Shown here piece after piece: positions 54,966 to 63,317 of a DNA stretch of 64,000 nucleotides. A model generated the notes under the pieces. It saw only the letters and a list, made by a program, of their open reading frames with translations, ran no database searches and was not told where the DNA came from. A program made the position numbers and the translations under genes. This stretch comes from Negadavirga shengliensis. GTDB taxonomy: Bacteria; Bacteroidota; Bacteroidia; Cytophagales; Cyclobacteriaceae. The DNA lies in NCBI RefSeq assembly GCF_042652345.1, contig NZ_JBHSJJ010000021.1, positions 1 through 64,000 of the forward strand. Direction: 5' to 3'. How positions within the stretch are numbered: position 1 is the first letter of the stretch; every line of letters starts with the position of its first letter.

Positions 54966-57900
54966 TTAGAAAGTAATGTTCAGCCCCAACGTGAAGGTTT
55001 TGAGCATGGGATAAGCCATGCCTTGGCCACGGTTTGATGCCAGTTCCGGGTCAGAGCGCTCTATGTTTTCCGGGTCCAGATTTCTTGTATATTTAAACAT
55101 GGGGGACCATACCCACAGGTTTTGGCCGGTGAAATAGACTTTCACATCTGATATCTTCAATTTTGAAATCAGGGGTTTAGGCACATTATAGCCAAATGTC
55201 AGGTTCTTCAGCCGGATATAGGCAGCATTTTGCAAATACCGGGTCTGGTTAAAGGTAAGCTGTGCTCTCGAGTTCAAAGCCGTGTATCCTCTTAGCCTGG
55301 GATAATAGGCATCAGGGTTTTCTTCAGACCACATGTTGTCCACGACATCGTGGGGGTGCCAGCTGTAAGGCCGATTATAAGGCCCCCAGAAGAGGGCATT
55401 GTCTGCCGTGGGCATCCAGTCCCTGCTCCCGACACCCTGAAAGAAAACACCCAGATAAAAATTGTTCCAATCCGCATTGGCATTGAATCCAAACTGGTGC
55501 CTCAGGGAAGAATTTCCGATGATGGTCCGGTCTCCGGGATCATCCAAGGTGCTGTTGCCATAGTCAATTACGCCGTCTCCATTCAGGTCGGCAAATTTGA
55601 TGTCACCGGGCAGGATGGTATTGGAGGCAGATACGCGTATCCAGCTTTGATCGGCATGATTGGCGATATCTTCCTCATTTAAGAAGAACCCTTCCGTGAC
55701 GAAACCCCAAATCTCACCCACTTCCATCCCTTCATAATAGGTGTCAATCAATCCGAGCGGGTTATTGAAGCGGGTAATATGGGACCTGCTGTCGGACAGG
55801 ATAAACCTCAGATCATACCGAAAAGGCTTCAGGCCGCCCGTCTGGTCTCTCCATGTCAAAGTGAATTCCCAGCCTTTGGTGCTGAGGTCAGCGTAATTTC
55901 CCCTGGGTACTGAGGCCCCGAAGGCACCCGGCAAGGGCAGTCCCACTGTAAACATATCCACGGTATTCCTCACATACCAATCAAATTCCGAGGTAAGTTT
56001 GTTATCAAAAAAGGCAACATCCGCCCCCACATTGAAGGTTGTCGCTTTTTCCCAGGTCAGGCCATCGGGAATCACATTGGGCTGTTGGGTAAAATTAGGC
56101 CTGATTCCACCCAGCACCCGTCCAGACCGGCTCACACCCATGGTTTCTAAAAACTGGTAAGGTGAAATATTCCCATTCCCCAAACTTCCATAAGAGGCCC
56201 TTAGCTTAAAGTCGCTCACCGTTCCCTGCACCCCTTCCCAGAAAGGCTCCTGGGAAAGTCTCCACCCGGCGGATGCGGAAGGAAAAAAACCAAACTGTTG
56301 TCCCTGTGGAAATTTGGAGCTGCCATCATATCGGCCGTTGATTTCCAGGAGGTACTTGCTGTCATAATTATAGTTCATCCTAAAAAAGCCGCCCATGGTG
56401 AGCCATTCATTTCCCCCACCTCTTAATTGGAAATTCATCCCATCGATGAGTGAGAAGTCAGGCAAAGCAGGATTGATCAGCCCATCGCGCTCCATAAACC
56501 TGCGGGAAAGCAATGAGCGCTCATAGTTATACCCCAAAAGCCCTGTGAAATGATGTTTGTCAATGTCCCCCGTATATTCCCCGTATACGTTCAATGCGGT
56601 ATAACTGCTTTCATCTCTCAGCTCATTCATCCTGCTTTCTCCCCGTTGTGAAAACTCCCCGGGGCGGGCGCTGAATGGCACCGGGGTATACAATTTGGTT
56701 TCCGTATCGAGGATATTGTCAAAAGTAAAATCCGCATTTACCTTCAGGCGCCCGTCTAAGAAGTTGGTAAAAACCCTGGATGTATTCCTGGTCTGCCTTC
56801 TTCTTTCGTCCATGTGGTTGTTGCCTGATATGAAGCTTCCGAACACGATGGATGCGTTCTGGGTCAATGTTCCATCTGGGTTGCGCAGCATCGCGATGGG
56901 AAAAGCTTCGTCCGAAATCCTTCTCCATACCGGCGTGTCACTGGGGTGGTTTAGGATGGGGAAAAAATAATCCATCTGGGAGATCATGGTTTCGTTTTCC
57001 ACCCTCAGCCAGTCAAGAGGTTGTATGGACCCTCTTGCCCGGATATTGTACATATCATAGCCGTCCGGATTGTGTCTGAAAATCCCGCCCTGATTCATGT
57101 AACGGCCGGAAATATAATAAGATGATTTGTCCCCGCTGCCCGAGACGCTGACCTGTTGTTCCATCGAGGGGGTGTTGTCTGCATAAAGTTCCCTCAGCCA
57201 ATCCGTATTTCCGTAATACACATAATTTCCATTGGAGGGGTTGATGTCTGTGGATGGCACGTTTCCGGACTCATGTCTCCTTCTCAATTCTTCCAAATAA
57301 TCCTGGGAAAAGGGAAAAACACTGTTTACGTTTTGGGGAAAGGCATTGTAGTCATTCCATGAGCTGAATGACTCATTAAAAACCTTGGCCCAGGGATAAC
57401 CTTCCGTGACCAATTTGGGATAAACGGTATGCCTGTTGAGGGAATACGCGGAGGTATAGTTCACCACCGTCCGCTCTTGCTGCGGCCTTTTTGTGGTGAT
57501 CAGCACCACGCCGAAACTCCCTCTGGCGCCATAAATAGCCGCTGAGGAGGCATCTTTCAGTACAGACACGCTTTCAATGTCATTGGGATTAAGTAGATCC
57601 GGGTCACCGGGGACGCCGTCTATCAATACCAAAGCCTGTCCTCCCGCTCCAATAGAAGTGGTTCCCCTCACGTTATAAGAGGAACCACGCGTAGGTTTTC
57701 CGTCTGTCATGCGTATATTAAGATTCGGGATGGTACCCTGCAGGCCTCTGGTCACATTCGGCATCGGCCTGTCTTCAAAGACTTCACTGCCTACCTGGGA
57801 AACTGCCCCCGTCAGGTTGACCTTTTTTTGTGTGCCGTAACCGACCACAATCACTTCGTCCAGTGATGAGGCATCTTCTTGAAGGAATACTTCAATAACC

Positions 57901-58301
57901 GCCCTTTCACCTATGGAAACACGCTGGGTTTGAAAACCCAGGTAAGAAACTACGAGGGTGGTGGCGTTCTCGGGTACCGTTAGAGAGAATTGCCCGTCCA
58001 TGTCCGTAACCGTGCCTATCGATGTGCCTTCTACCAGCACAGAGGCGCCCGGAAGTGCATCATTGGCTCCTTCAATGTACACGGCGCCGCGTATTTCCCT
58101 TTCCCTATCCTGGCTTCCACTATAGCGGTCAAATTCTTCATGATGGAGAAAACCTCTTTCTTTTGAAAAACGGGGCTCACTTATCCGGTCCGTTCCGGCA
58201 GCGGAAACTTCCATCCATAGCGGCACACCATGCAGCAGTAAGCAAATCAAAGCCACCTGTGGGACGCGGCTCCTTCCTTTACAGTGTAATGATTTTTTCA
58301 T
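54966..58301 (-). CDS. SusC/RagA family TonB-linked outer membrane protein (second pair)
   Basis: The 1111-residue receptor has a signal segment at about 13-35 and a CarboxypepD_reg-like domain (IRGAVYIEGANDALPGASVLV). The plug box follows (LDEVIVVGYGTQKKVNLTGAV, AIYGARGSFGVVLITTKRP), then a barrel ending KTFTLGLNITF. It is divergent from a DeoR regulator across a 447-base region with operator-like repeats. With SusD, the MFS carrier and kinases it probably starts uptake of a polyol- or sugar-containing compound. Confidence 0.95.
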   Translation of the reverse strand: MKKSLHCKGRSRVPQVALICLLLHGVPLWMEVSAAGTDRISEPRFSKERGFLHHEEFDRYSGSQDREREIRGAVYIEGANDALPGASVLVEGTSIGTVTDMDGQFSLTVPENATTLVVSYLGFQTQRVSIGERAVIEVFLQEDASSLDEVIVVGYGTQKKVNLTGAVSQVGSEVFEDRPMPNVTRGLQGTIPNLNIRMTDGKPTRGSSYNVRGTTSIGAGGQALVLIDGVPGDPDLLNPNDIESVSVLKDASSAAIYGARGSFGVVLITTKRPQQERTVVNYTSAYSLNRHTVYPKLVTEGYPWAKVFNESFSSWNDYNAFPQNVNSVFPFSQDYLEELRRRHESGNVPSTDINPSNGNYVYYGNTDWLRELYADNTPSMEQQVSVSGSGDKSSYYISGRYMNQGGIFRHNPDGYDMYNIRARGSIQPLDWLRVENETMISQMDYFFPILNHPSDTPVWRRISDEAFPIAMLRNPDGTLTQNASIVFGSFISGNNHMDERRRQTRNTSRVFTNFLDGRLKVNADFTFDNILDTETKLYTPVPFSARPGEFSQRGESRMNELRDESSYTALNVYGEYTGDIDKHHFTGLLGYNYERSLLSRRFMERDGLINPALPDFSLIDGMNFQLRGGGNEWLTMGGFFRMNYNYDSKYLLEINGRYDGSSKFPQGQQFGFFPSASAGWRLSQEPFWEGVQGTVSDFKLRASYGSLGNGNISPYQFLETMGVSRSGRVLGGIRPNFTQQPNVIPDGLTWEKATTFNVGADVAFFDNKLTSEFDWYVRNTVDMFTVGLPLPGAFGASVPRGNYADLSTKGWEFTLTWRDQTGGLKPFRYDLRFILSDSRSHITRFNNPLGLIDTYYEGMEVGEIWGFVTEGFFLNEEDIANHADQSWIRVSASNTILPGDIKFADLNGDGVIDYGNSTLDDPGDRTIIGNSSLRHQFGFNANADWNNFYLGVFFQGVGSRDWMPTADNALFWGPYNRPYSWHPHDVVDNMWSEENPDAYYPRLRGYTALNSRAQLTFNQTRYLQNAAYIRLKNLTFGYNVPKPLISKLKISDVKVYFTGQNLWVWSPMFKYTRNLDPENIERSDPELASNRGQGMAYPMLKTFTLGLNITF

Positions 58302-58351
58302 GATCCACTTTTTTTAAGTTGTTTTTTGGTAAATAAGAACGGTATCGATAA

Positions 58352-58359
58352 CAAAAGTA
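58352..58359 (-). promoter_or_regulatory. Candidate -7 promoter box of SusC operon
   Basis: Minus-strand TACTTTTG fits TAnnTTTG exactly; TTTC at the right spacing is a one-mismatch -33 element. TATCGATA immediately follows in the direction of transcription. Confidence 0.45.
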
Positions 58360-58629
58360 AACTTAATGAAAGTTTATGAAATAAAATAAAATGCAAAAAA
58401 TAATTAATCAATAAGTAATCTGTTTCTGATATAAAAAATGAAAATTTAACAAGTATTTAATATAAAATTAATAATAAATTGAATTTATCAATCGAAAATT
58501 AGCCGATAAAATGTTGATATATTAAAACAAATATAATTTTACTAATAGACCTTTGGAAAATCATTATGTCTATAAATGTCTTAATATCAGGGGATTTTAG
58601 GGGTGAAAGTTTGAATAAAGCACCATTAT

Positions 58630-58658
58630 GTTTCAAATGTTTTGAAATATATTGAAAC
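58630..58658. promoter_or_regulatory. Inverted repeat GTTTCAA-N15-TTGAAAC
   Basis: The two 7-base arms at 58630-58636 and 58652-58658 are exact complements. It shares the GTTTC word with the tighter palindrome 43 bases further on. Both lie just upstream of the DeoR gene. Confidence 0.5.
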
Positions 58659-58700
58659 TTGAACTCACGGATTAAAATTACTAATTTTAGCTTGTATTCC

Positions 58701-58715
58701 GTTTCAAAGTGAAAC
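58701..58715. promoter_or_regulatory. Palindrome GTTTC-AAAGT-GAAAC, candidate DeoR operator
   Basis: This is a perfect 5-base-arm inverted repeat 33 bases before the DeoR TTG start. Its words resemble the TTTC-type half-sites reported for DeoR/GlpR proteins. Autoregulation is the likely use (inference). Confidence 0.5.
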
Positions 58716-58748
58716 AGGGAACAGGTCCACAATTTAACAGCTATCAAA

Positions 58749-59513
58749 TTGGGAATATCAGAAAGACATCAGTCCATACTAAAAAAGCTCAAAGAAGAGG
58801 GAAAGGTCAACATACAGGAGCTCAGTGACGAAATGCAAGTGTCAAGTGTCACGATCAGAAAAGACCTGAAATTTCTGGAGGAAATGAACCTTCTTTACAG
58901 GACCAGGGGAGGGGGATCCCTCACAAATCCCTACATCATGGAGAGATCCATCCATGAAAAGGCCCTCATCAACGCCGATGAAAAGCAAAAAATCGCGAAA
59001 AAAGCGTTGACGTTTGTCCATAACCATGATTCCATCATCATCGGGTCGGGGACAACAGCTTTTGAATTGGCCAGACAGCTTAGCCCTTCTCATCACGTTA
59101 CGGTCATTACTCCCGCGGCCAAAGTGACCCTGGAGCTGAGCAATAAGCCCAACATAGAGGTCTTCCAGTTGGGTGGGCTGATAAGATCCAAATCATCATC
59201 GGTAATCGGAACAGTAGCCGAACATACACTGGAAGGAATATCCTGTGAATTGCTTTTTATGGGTGTGGACGGGATCGATATGGAATTTGGCTTTTCCACC
59301 ACGAATATAAATGAAGCAAGTCTCGGGCTGAAAATGATAGAATCTGCCCAAACGGTATTTGTACTTGCTGACAGCACCAAATTCAATAAAAGGGGATTGG
59401 GGAAAATATGCAACCTGGAACAGGTTCAGTATTTGATCACCGACGACAAAGTTTCCCCGAAAGATATAAAATTTCTGGAAGAGCGGGGAGTTCAGGTTAT
59501 CGTCGCGAAATGA
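58749..59513 (+). CDS. DeoR/GlpR family transcriptional regulator
   Basis: The 254-residue regulator begins at TTG 58749; no ATG fits the N-terminal HTH. Residues 1-57 form the winged helix-turn-helix (RHQSILKKLKEEGKVNIQEL, SVTIRKDLKFLEE, YRTRGGG). The rest is the DeoR sugar-phosphate sensor with GSGTTAFELARQL, LGGLIRSKSSSVIG and MGVDGID. DeoR proteins are relieved by phosphorylated sugars or polyols, which matches the two kinases in the operon it faces. It probably represses the SusC-to-GDPD genes and itself through the GTTTC repeats. Confidence 0.9.
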   Translation: MGISERHQSILKKLKEEGKVNIQELSDEMQVSSVTIRKDLKFLEEMNLLYRTRGGGSLTNPYIMERSIHEKALINADEKQKIAKKALTFVHNHDSIIIGSGTTAFELARQLSPSHHVTVITPAAKVTLELSNKPNIEVFQLGGLIRSKSSSVIGTVAEHTLEGISCELLFMGVDGIDMEFGFSTTNINEASLGLKMIESAQTVFVLADSTKFNKRGLGKICNLEQVQYLITDDKVSPKDIKFLEERGVQVIVAK

Positions 59514-59541
59514 TATTTGATGGAAAAAATCCAATCAAAAC

Positions 59542-59958
59542 ATGAAAAAAACAGCAAAGCAAGTTGGCCTGACAAAAGATGTGGGATGGCAGTTTGGACT
59601 TCGGAAAACATTTCCTTATCCCCAGGAATGGCTGTGGGACTTTATGTTTTCAGATAAAGGTCTGGCAATATGGCTGGGCAGGCTCGAAGGGAAATTAGAA
59701 GTTAAAAAGAAGTATCGGACAAAAGAAGGGATAGAAGGCCTGGTGAGGGTATTCACACCGTATTCCCACATCAGGATGACCTGGAAAGAGAAAAATTGGG
59801 ACAATACATCAACGGTTCAGGTCAGGGTGATGGGCAACCAGGAAAAAGCAACCGTTAGTTTTCATCAGGAAAAGCTTGTAGACAATGGGCAAAGGGAAGA
59901 GATGAAAACATATTGGAACAAAAAAATGAAAGGAATTGAGAAAGAATTGACAAAATAA
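59542..59958 (+). CDS. SRPBCC/AHSA1-like domain protein
   Basis: The 138-residue cytosolic protein has the helix-grip fold seen in the AHSA1/START-like superfamily, with RKTFPYPQEWLWDFMF at the start strand-helix and SHIRMTWKEKNW in the central sheet. No ligand or partner can be named. It follows the DeoR gene after 28 bases and borders a decayed region, so it may be a recent arrival rather than part of the catabolic operon. Confidence 0.65.
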   Translation: MKKTAKQVGLTKDVGWQFGLRKTFPYPQEWLWDFMFSDKGLAIWLGRLEGKLEVKKKYRTKEGIEGLVRVFTPYSHIRMTWKEKNWDNTSTVQVRVMGNQEKATVSFHQEKLVDNGQREEMKTYWNKKMKGIEKELTK

Positions 59959-60197
59959 TCATTCAAAAGGAAAATATTATAGAGGATTTTTTTAACTTGA
60001 AGAGCGGAATCGCAGGTGAAATCCTTCAAAAGTTCTCAAATTACCGGGTGCGGTTAGCTATCGCAGGAGAATTCAGCCAGTATAAGGGGAAAGGCATGGA
60101 AGATTTCATTCTTGAAAGCAACAAAACAGGACATATCAGTTTTGTGAACTCGATCTCAGAAGCATTGATAAAATTTTCACCAATGGACAAAAACTAA
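59959..60197 (+). pseudogene. DUF4180 C-terminal fragment
   Basis: The frame from about 59959 reads EDFFNLKSGIAGEILQKF, then YRVRLAIAGEFSQ and GHISFVNSISEA. This is the second half of a DUF4180 protein. The N-terminal half of about 50 residues is missing and the frame runs into the SRPBCC stop region. The only possible start is TTG 59997, which begins inside the domain. It is best treated as a truncated gene. Confidence 0.65.
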
Positions 60198-60401
60198 ATG
60201 TGTAGTCAACGATTGAGAGCGAAACTGCCCACTGGGCCTTTGAACAGGGAATACTACCATAGGCGTTTAACCGAGTGGGTTTGTAACAATGCTGATGAGG
60301 TATTGACGCTTATTGAGGATGATGACGACCAAGCACCTGCAAAAAATGAGAAGGACATTTTTATTGACAATTACTTCCTTACTTTCATTCATATACATTA
60401 G
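60198..60401 (+). CDS. Hypothetical 67-residue frame, uncertain
   Basis: The frame starts at an ATG immediately after the DUF4180 fragment stop. It has a mixed composition (RLRAKLPTGPLNREYYHRRL) and ends in a hydrophobic, His-rich tail. I recognise no family. Given the decayed genes on both sides it may be another fragment rather than a live gene. Confidence 0.25.
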   Translation: MCSQRLRAKLPTGPLNREYYHRRLTEWVCNNADEVLTLIEDDDDQAPAKNEKDIFIDNYFLTFIHIH

Positions 60402-60489
60402 CCGGGTTCCTCAGGCCTCCTGATATTTTTCCACCCATTCTCCGCACTTTCAATTTCCTCCCTTTCTTTTTGTTTTTTTTCATTTTATT

Positions 60490-60636
60490 GATCCAGATGA
60501 AGTCGCCAAAACCAGGTTGATCGAAACCGACGATAAACTTGTGGACATCGCCGGGGATCTGGGGTATAGACACGCCACTCATTTTTCCGCGGCTTTCAAG
60601 AAGTACCACGGCAAATTGCCCAAAGATTTCCGCTGA
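60490..60636 (+). pseudogene. AraC family regulator, C-terminal HTH remnant
   Basis: Forty-eight codons then a stop translate to the second helix-turn-helix of AraC-type regulators: RLIETDDKLVDIAGDLGY, then RHATHFSAAFKKYHGKLPKD. There is no start codon or sensing domain in frame. In Bacteroidota AraC regulators often sit beside siderophore-type TonB receptors, and the next gene (minus strand) is such a receptor. The remnant is not on any conventional gene length and is inferred to be inactive. Confidence 0.7.
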
Positions 60637-60746
60637 TGGGGCAGTTTTTTTGGATGGTAAACGGGCTTTTCTTTCTCCGAAGCCGGCATATCATCGCCCC
60701 ACGGGGCCTTTTTCCAAAAACCGGGCCTCCGGTATCTTTTCCGCAT

Positions 60747-62921
60747 TTAAAGTTTAAATTTAATACCCCCATTAATTAAAAAACCATCGAGCGGAGCGTA
60801 AATGTCTCTGAATTCAGGATTCGTAATTGTTCCGGTGTAAATCGTGTCAAATCTGGTTTGCCGTGCGTCGAGGAAGTTTTCAAAGTTGATATAAAGCGAA
60901 AATTCATCCCAAAGCTTTTCAGCCATAAAACCGCATAAGACATAGGGTTTTCCCGTAGCTCCGTCGCTTAGCTTTTGGCTGCTGAAATAGTAGGTCTCCA
61001 GACCTATTTTCCATTGTTCTTCAATCTCATACATCAATACTGAATTGATCCTGTGTTTGGGCGTCAACGGATTCTCTGTGATCAAACTGTTTTGATGCAT
61101 TTGGGTATCTGTATAAGTATATCCCAGAAGCCATTTAAAATCATCATAACCGATTTTGATGTTTGTTTCCGTGCCCCTGGTGTCAATATGTCCTGATGAA
61201 TTGATAAACTGATAAAAATTATCCGGCTGCAGCTCAAGCAGAAGCGGATTATTCAAATAGGTATAAAAAAACAGTTGGTTGATGGTGAACGTTATTTCTT
61301 CGCCGATGGTGGTACGGTAATTAAAATCAATGTTACCTCCGTAACTGCGTTCCAATTGGTTGGTGATTTTATCAATGGGCAGCACATGCTGATATTGTAT
61401 TCTCTCACTTTCTTCAGTGAAAATGGTTGGTGCTTTGTATCCGAATCCACCTCCGATCCGTGATGAGAGCCGGTCAGTGAATTTAAACAAAGCGGAAAGT
61501 CTAGGTAGAAAAGTGATCCCATAATCCATCACATAATCGGTTCTCAGACCTGTCTCAAGGTTCAGCCGTTTGGTGGCTTCCCAAGTATTCTGAACGAATG
61601 CGCCAAAAATGATTTGATCATAATCCCTGAGTGGGAACGTGTCTAAATTTTTTTCCTGAAAATCGTCTGTCCACAGATTTATTCCTACAACCCATTCCGA
61701 TTTCTCTTTGCTGTTGGTGTAGCTTGCCTCAGTAAAGGTTGCTTTCTGCGTTCCGTCAAAAATGTAGCCGGGTATGGATATTCTCCGACTAAACAGTGTG
61801 TAGCTGTTTTTTATGTTGAAAAAACTGTTGTCATTTATCCGATGATCAAAAGCCAATTGTGTCGAATAGCGTTGGGTTTTGTTTTCCTCAAAAAAGCTGT
61901 GAACGCTGTCCCCTTTGCCTTCGATAAAATGGATATCGCCGCCCAACCGGTTTTCTATGGCCGTATTGACGCCTACCTCCAATGTTGTACGGTCATCGAA
62001 GTACACAAACAGTTTCGGATTAAAAACATACCGGTCGAATTTTGGAATGGCGGACAAGTCAATTCCCGCCGGGTCATAAGCCCAATTGCGGTTGTGCGAG
62101 GCAAAAATGGTCGTCCCGATTTTGTTGAAACGCTGCCCATAGAAACCGTTCAGGTCAAATCCCCCGCCTGAACTTCCGTTTAAATGAAACCGCAAATCCT
62201 TTTCCTTTGTAGGTGTCTTGGAAATCAGGTTGACAAGTCCCGCTATGGCACCGCCGCCGTAAAGCGTGGATGCTGAACCTTTGATCACTTCCACTTGCTT
62301 TAGATCAAGCGGGGGTGTCTGTAATAAACCCAGTCCGCTCGCCGCACCGGCAAAAAGCGGGAAGCCATCTTTGAGGACTTGGGTATAACGGCCGTCAAGC
62401 CCTTGGATACGGATGGAAGCATTCGCCGATGTTGCCGAGGTCTGTTGGGTTTGGATGCCTGTGCTTTCGCTCAAAAGCATGCGGATGTCCCCAGGCTTCA
62501 TGTTGCTTTTTTCTTCCAGCTCTTCGCCTGCAATGAACTCAACCCTTGTGGGAATGTCCTGAATGGTTCTTGTACTCCGTGTAGAGGAGATAACTACTTC
62601 ATCTAATTGTCCTTCTTCAGAATTGAGAAGCAGTTCAACAGGTTCCCGGCTTGTAAGGGGGAAATTAAAGGTGCCGGTTCTCGGTTTATAGCCTATGTAG
62701 TGAAATTCTATTGTTTGTTTTCCATCCGGAATTTCAGAGAGGGTTACCAGACCGTTGACATCAGATGTTGCGCCAATGGTTGTTCCTTTAAGTATCGCCG
62801 TAGCGCCGACTAAAGGCTCTTTGGTGTCGCTGTCTTTGATGATGGCTTCAAATATGTTCTGCCCGGACACATCGTGTATGTTCAAGGCTACGCATAGTAG
62901 CAAAATGATTTTGACTTTCAT
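60747..62921 (-). CDS. TonB-dependent receptor, siderophore/metal type
   Basis: The 724-residue receptor has a signal peptide ending SGQ and a CarboxypepD_reg-like domain (IIKDSDTKEPLVGATAILKGT). The plug has LDEVVISSTRSTRTIQDIPTRVEFIAGEE and LYGGGAIAGLVNLISKTP. The barrel finishes INGGIKFKL. Unlike the two SusC proteins it has no SusD partner and has the shape of iron-chelate or heme receptors. The nearby AraC remnant and the DUF6660 protein fit a metal-linked locus. The cargo is unknown. Confidence 0.9.
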   Translation of the reverse strand: MKVKIILLLCVALNIHDVSGQNIFEAIIKDSDTKEPLVGATAILKGTTIGATSDVNGLVTLSEIPDGKQTIEFHYIGYKPRTGTFNFPLTSREPVELLLNSEEGQLDEVVISSTRSTRTIQDIPTRVEFIAGEELEEKSNMKPGDIRMLLSESTGIQTQQTSATSANASIRIQGLDGRYTQVLKDGFPLFAGAASGLGLLQTPPLDLKQVEVIKGSASTLYGGGAIAGLVNLISKTPTKEKDLRFHLNGSSGGGFDLNGFYGQRFNKIGTTIFASHNRNWAYDPAGIDLSAIPKFDRYVFNPKLFVYFDDRTTLEVGVNTAIENRLGGDIHFIEGKGDSVHSFFEENKTQRYSTQLAFDHRINDNSFFNIKNSYTLFSRRISIPGYIFDGTQKATFTEASYTNSKEKSEWVVGINLWTDDFQEKNLDTFPLRDYDQIIFGAFVQNTWEATKRLNLETGLRTDYVMDYGITFLPRLSALFKFTDRLSSRIGGGFGYKAPTIFTEESERIQYQHVLPIDKITNQLERSYGGNIDFNYRTTIGEEITFTINQLFFYTYLNNPLLLELQPDNFYQFINSSGHIDTRGTETNIKIGYDDFKWLLGYTYTDTQMHQNSLITENPLTPKHRINSVLMYEIEEQWKIGLETYYFSSQKLSDGATGKPYVLCGFMAEKLWDEFSLYINFENFLDARQTRFDTIYTGTITNPEFRDIYAPLDGFLINGGIKFKL

Positions 62922-63008
62922 TTGGAGAATGATGGTTAATGTCTATTGGTGATGATTAGTGAGGTGGGGCACCGCCATTAACAAATCGGGGCGAAGCCGC
63001 TATAAACA

Positions 63009-63317
63009 TTAATTTGTTTTAGGCGGTTGCCAGATGGATGCGTGAAATTCAGAAACAAAGGTTTCCTCATACAGAGAAATTTGCAAATCTGAATAAGTGA
63101 AAAAGGGTGGGGCTGAAAAGAAAGTAAAAAAGAGCGTAAATCCATTGCAAGTGTGACAGCTTCTGAATGGTGAACAACAGTCGCTGCAATCTGTTTCATC
63201 ATGAAGGGGCTGGCCCTGTTCTGTGGTTTGCTCTTGCCCAAACCGGTACTCCGGAAGATTGGGTATTGCCGATAATAACAGAACATAGGCGGCCAATATG
63301 AAAGAAAAATATTTCAC
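63009..63317 (-). CDS. DUF6660-type small cysteine-rich protein
   Basis: I start at GTG 63317 (102 residues), the only start giving a proper N-terminus (VKYFSFILAAYVLLLSAIP signal-like). A frame extending to 63530 is otherwise unsupported. The core is a Cys cluster CSDCCSPFRSCHTC and the C-terminal YEETFVSEFHASIWQPPK matches the DUF6660 pattern seen beside TonB receptors in this phylum. It may help metal or heme handling at the envelope. It is 87 bases upstream of the receptor gene on the same strand. Confidence 0.7.
   Translation of the reverse strand: MKYFSFILAAYVLLLSAIPNLPEYRFGQEQTTEQGQPLHDETDCSDCCSPFRSCHTCNGFTLFFTFFSAPPFFTYSDLQISLYEETFVSEFHASIWQPPKTN

Larger units (their letters stand above)
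58302..58748. promoter_or_regulatory. Divergent SusC/DeoR regulatory region
   Basis: The region is strongly AT-rich and carries no gene. A -7 box TACTTTTG on the minus strand lies at 58352-58359, with a TTTC 18 bases upstream, giving a leader of about 44 bases to SusC. TATCGATA at 58343-58350 overlaps the expected start site. Two GTTTC-type inverted repeats lie toward the DeoR side: 58630-58658 and 58701-58715. Confidence 0.55.

Noticed and set aside
58499..58747. An 82-codon minus-strand frame
   Set aside because: It lies in the AT-rich divergent regulatory region and covers the operator repeats. It is likely chance.
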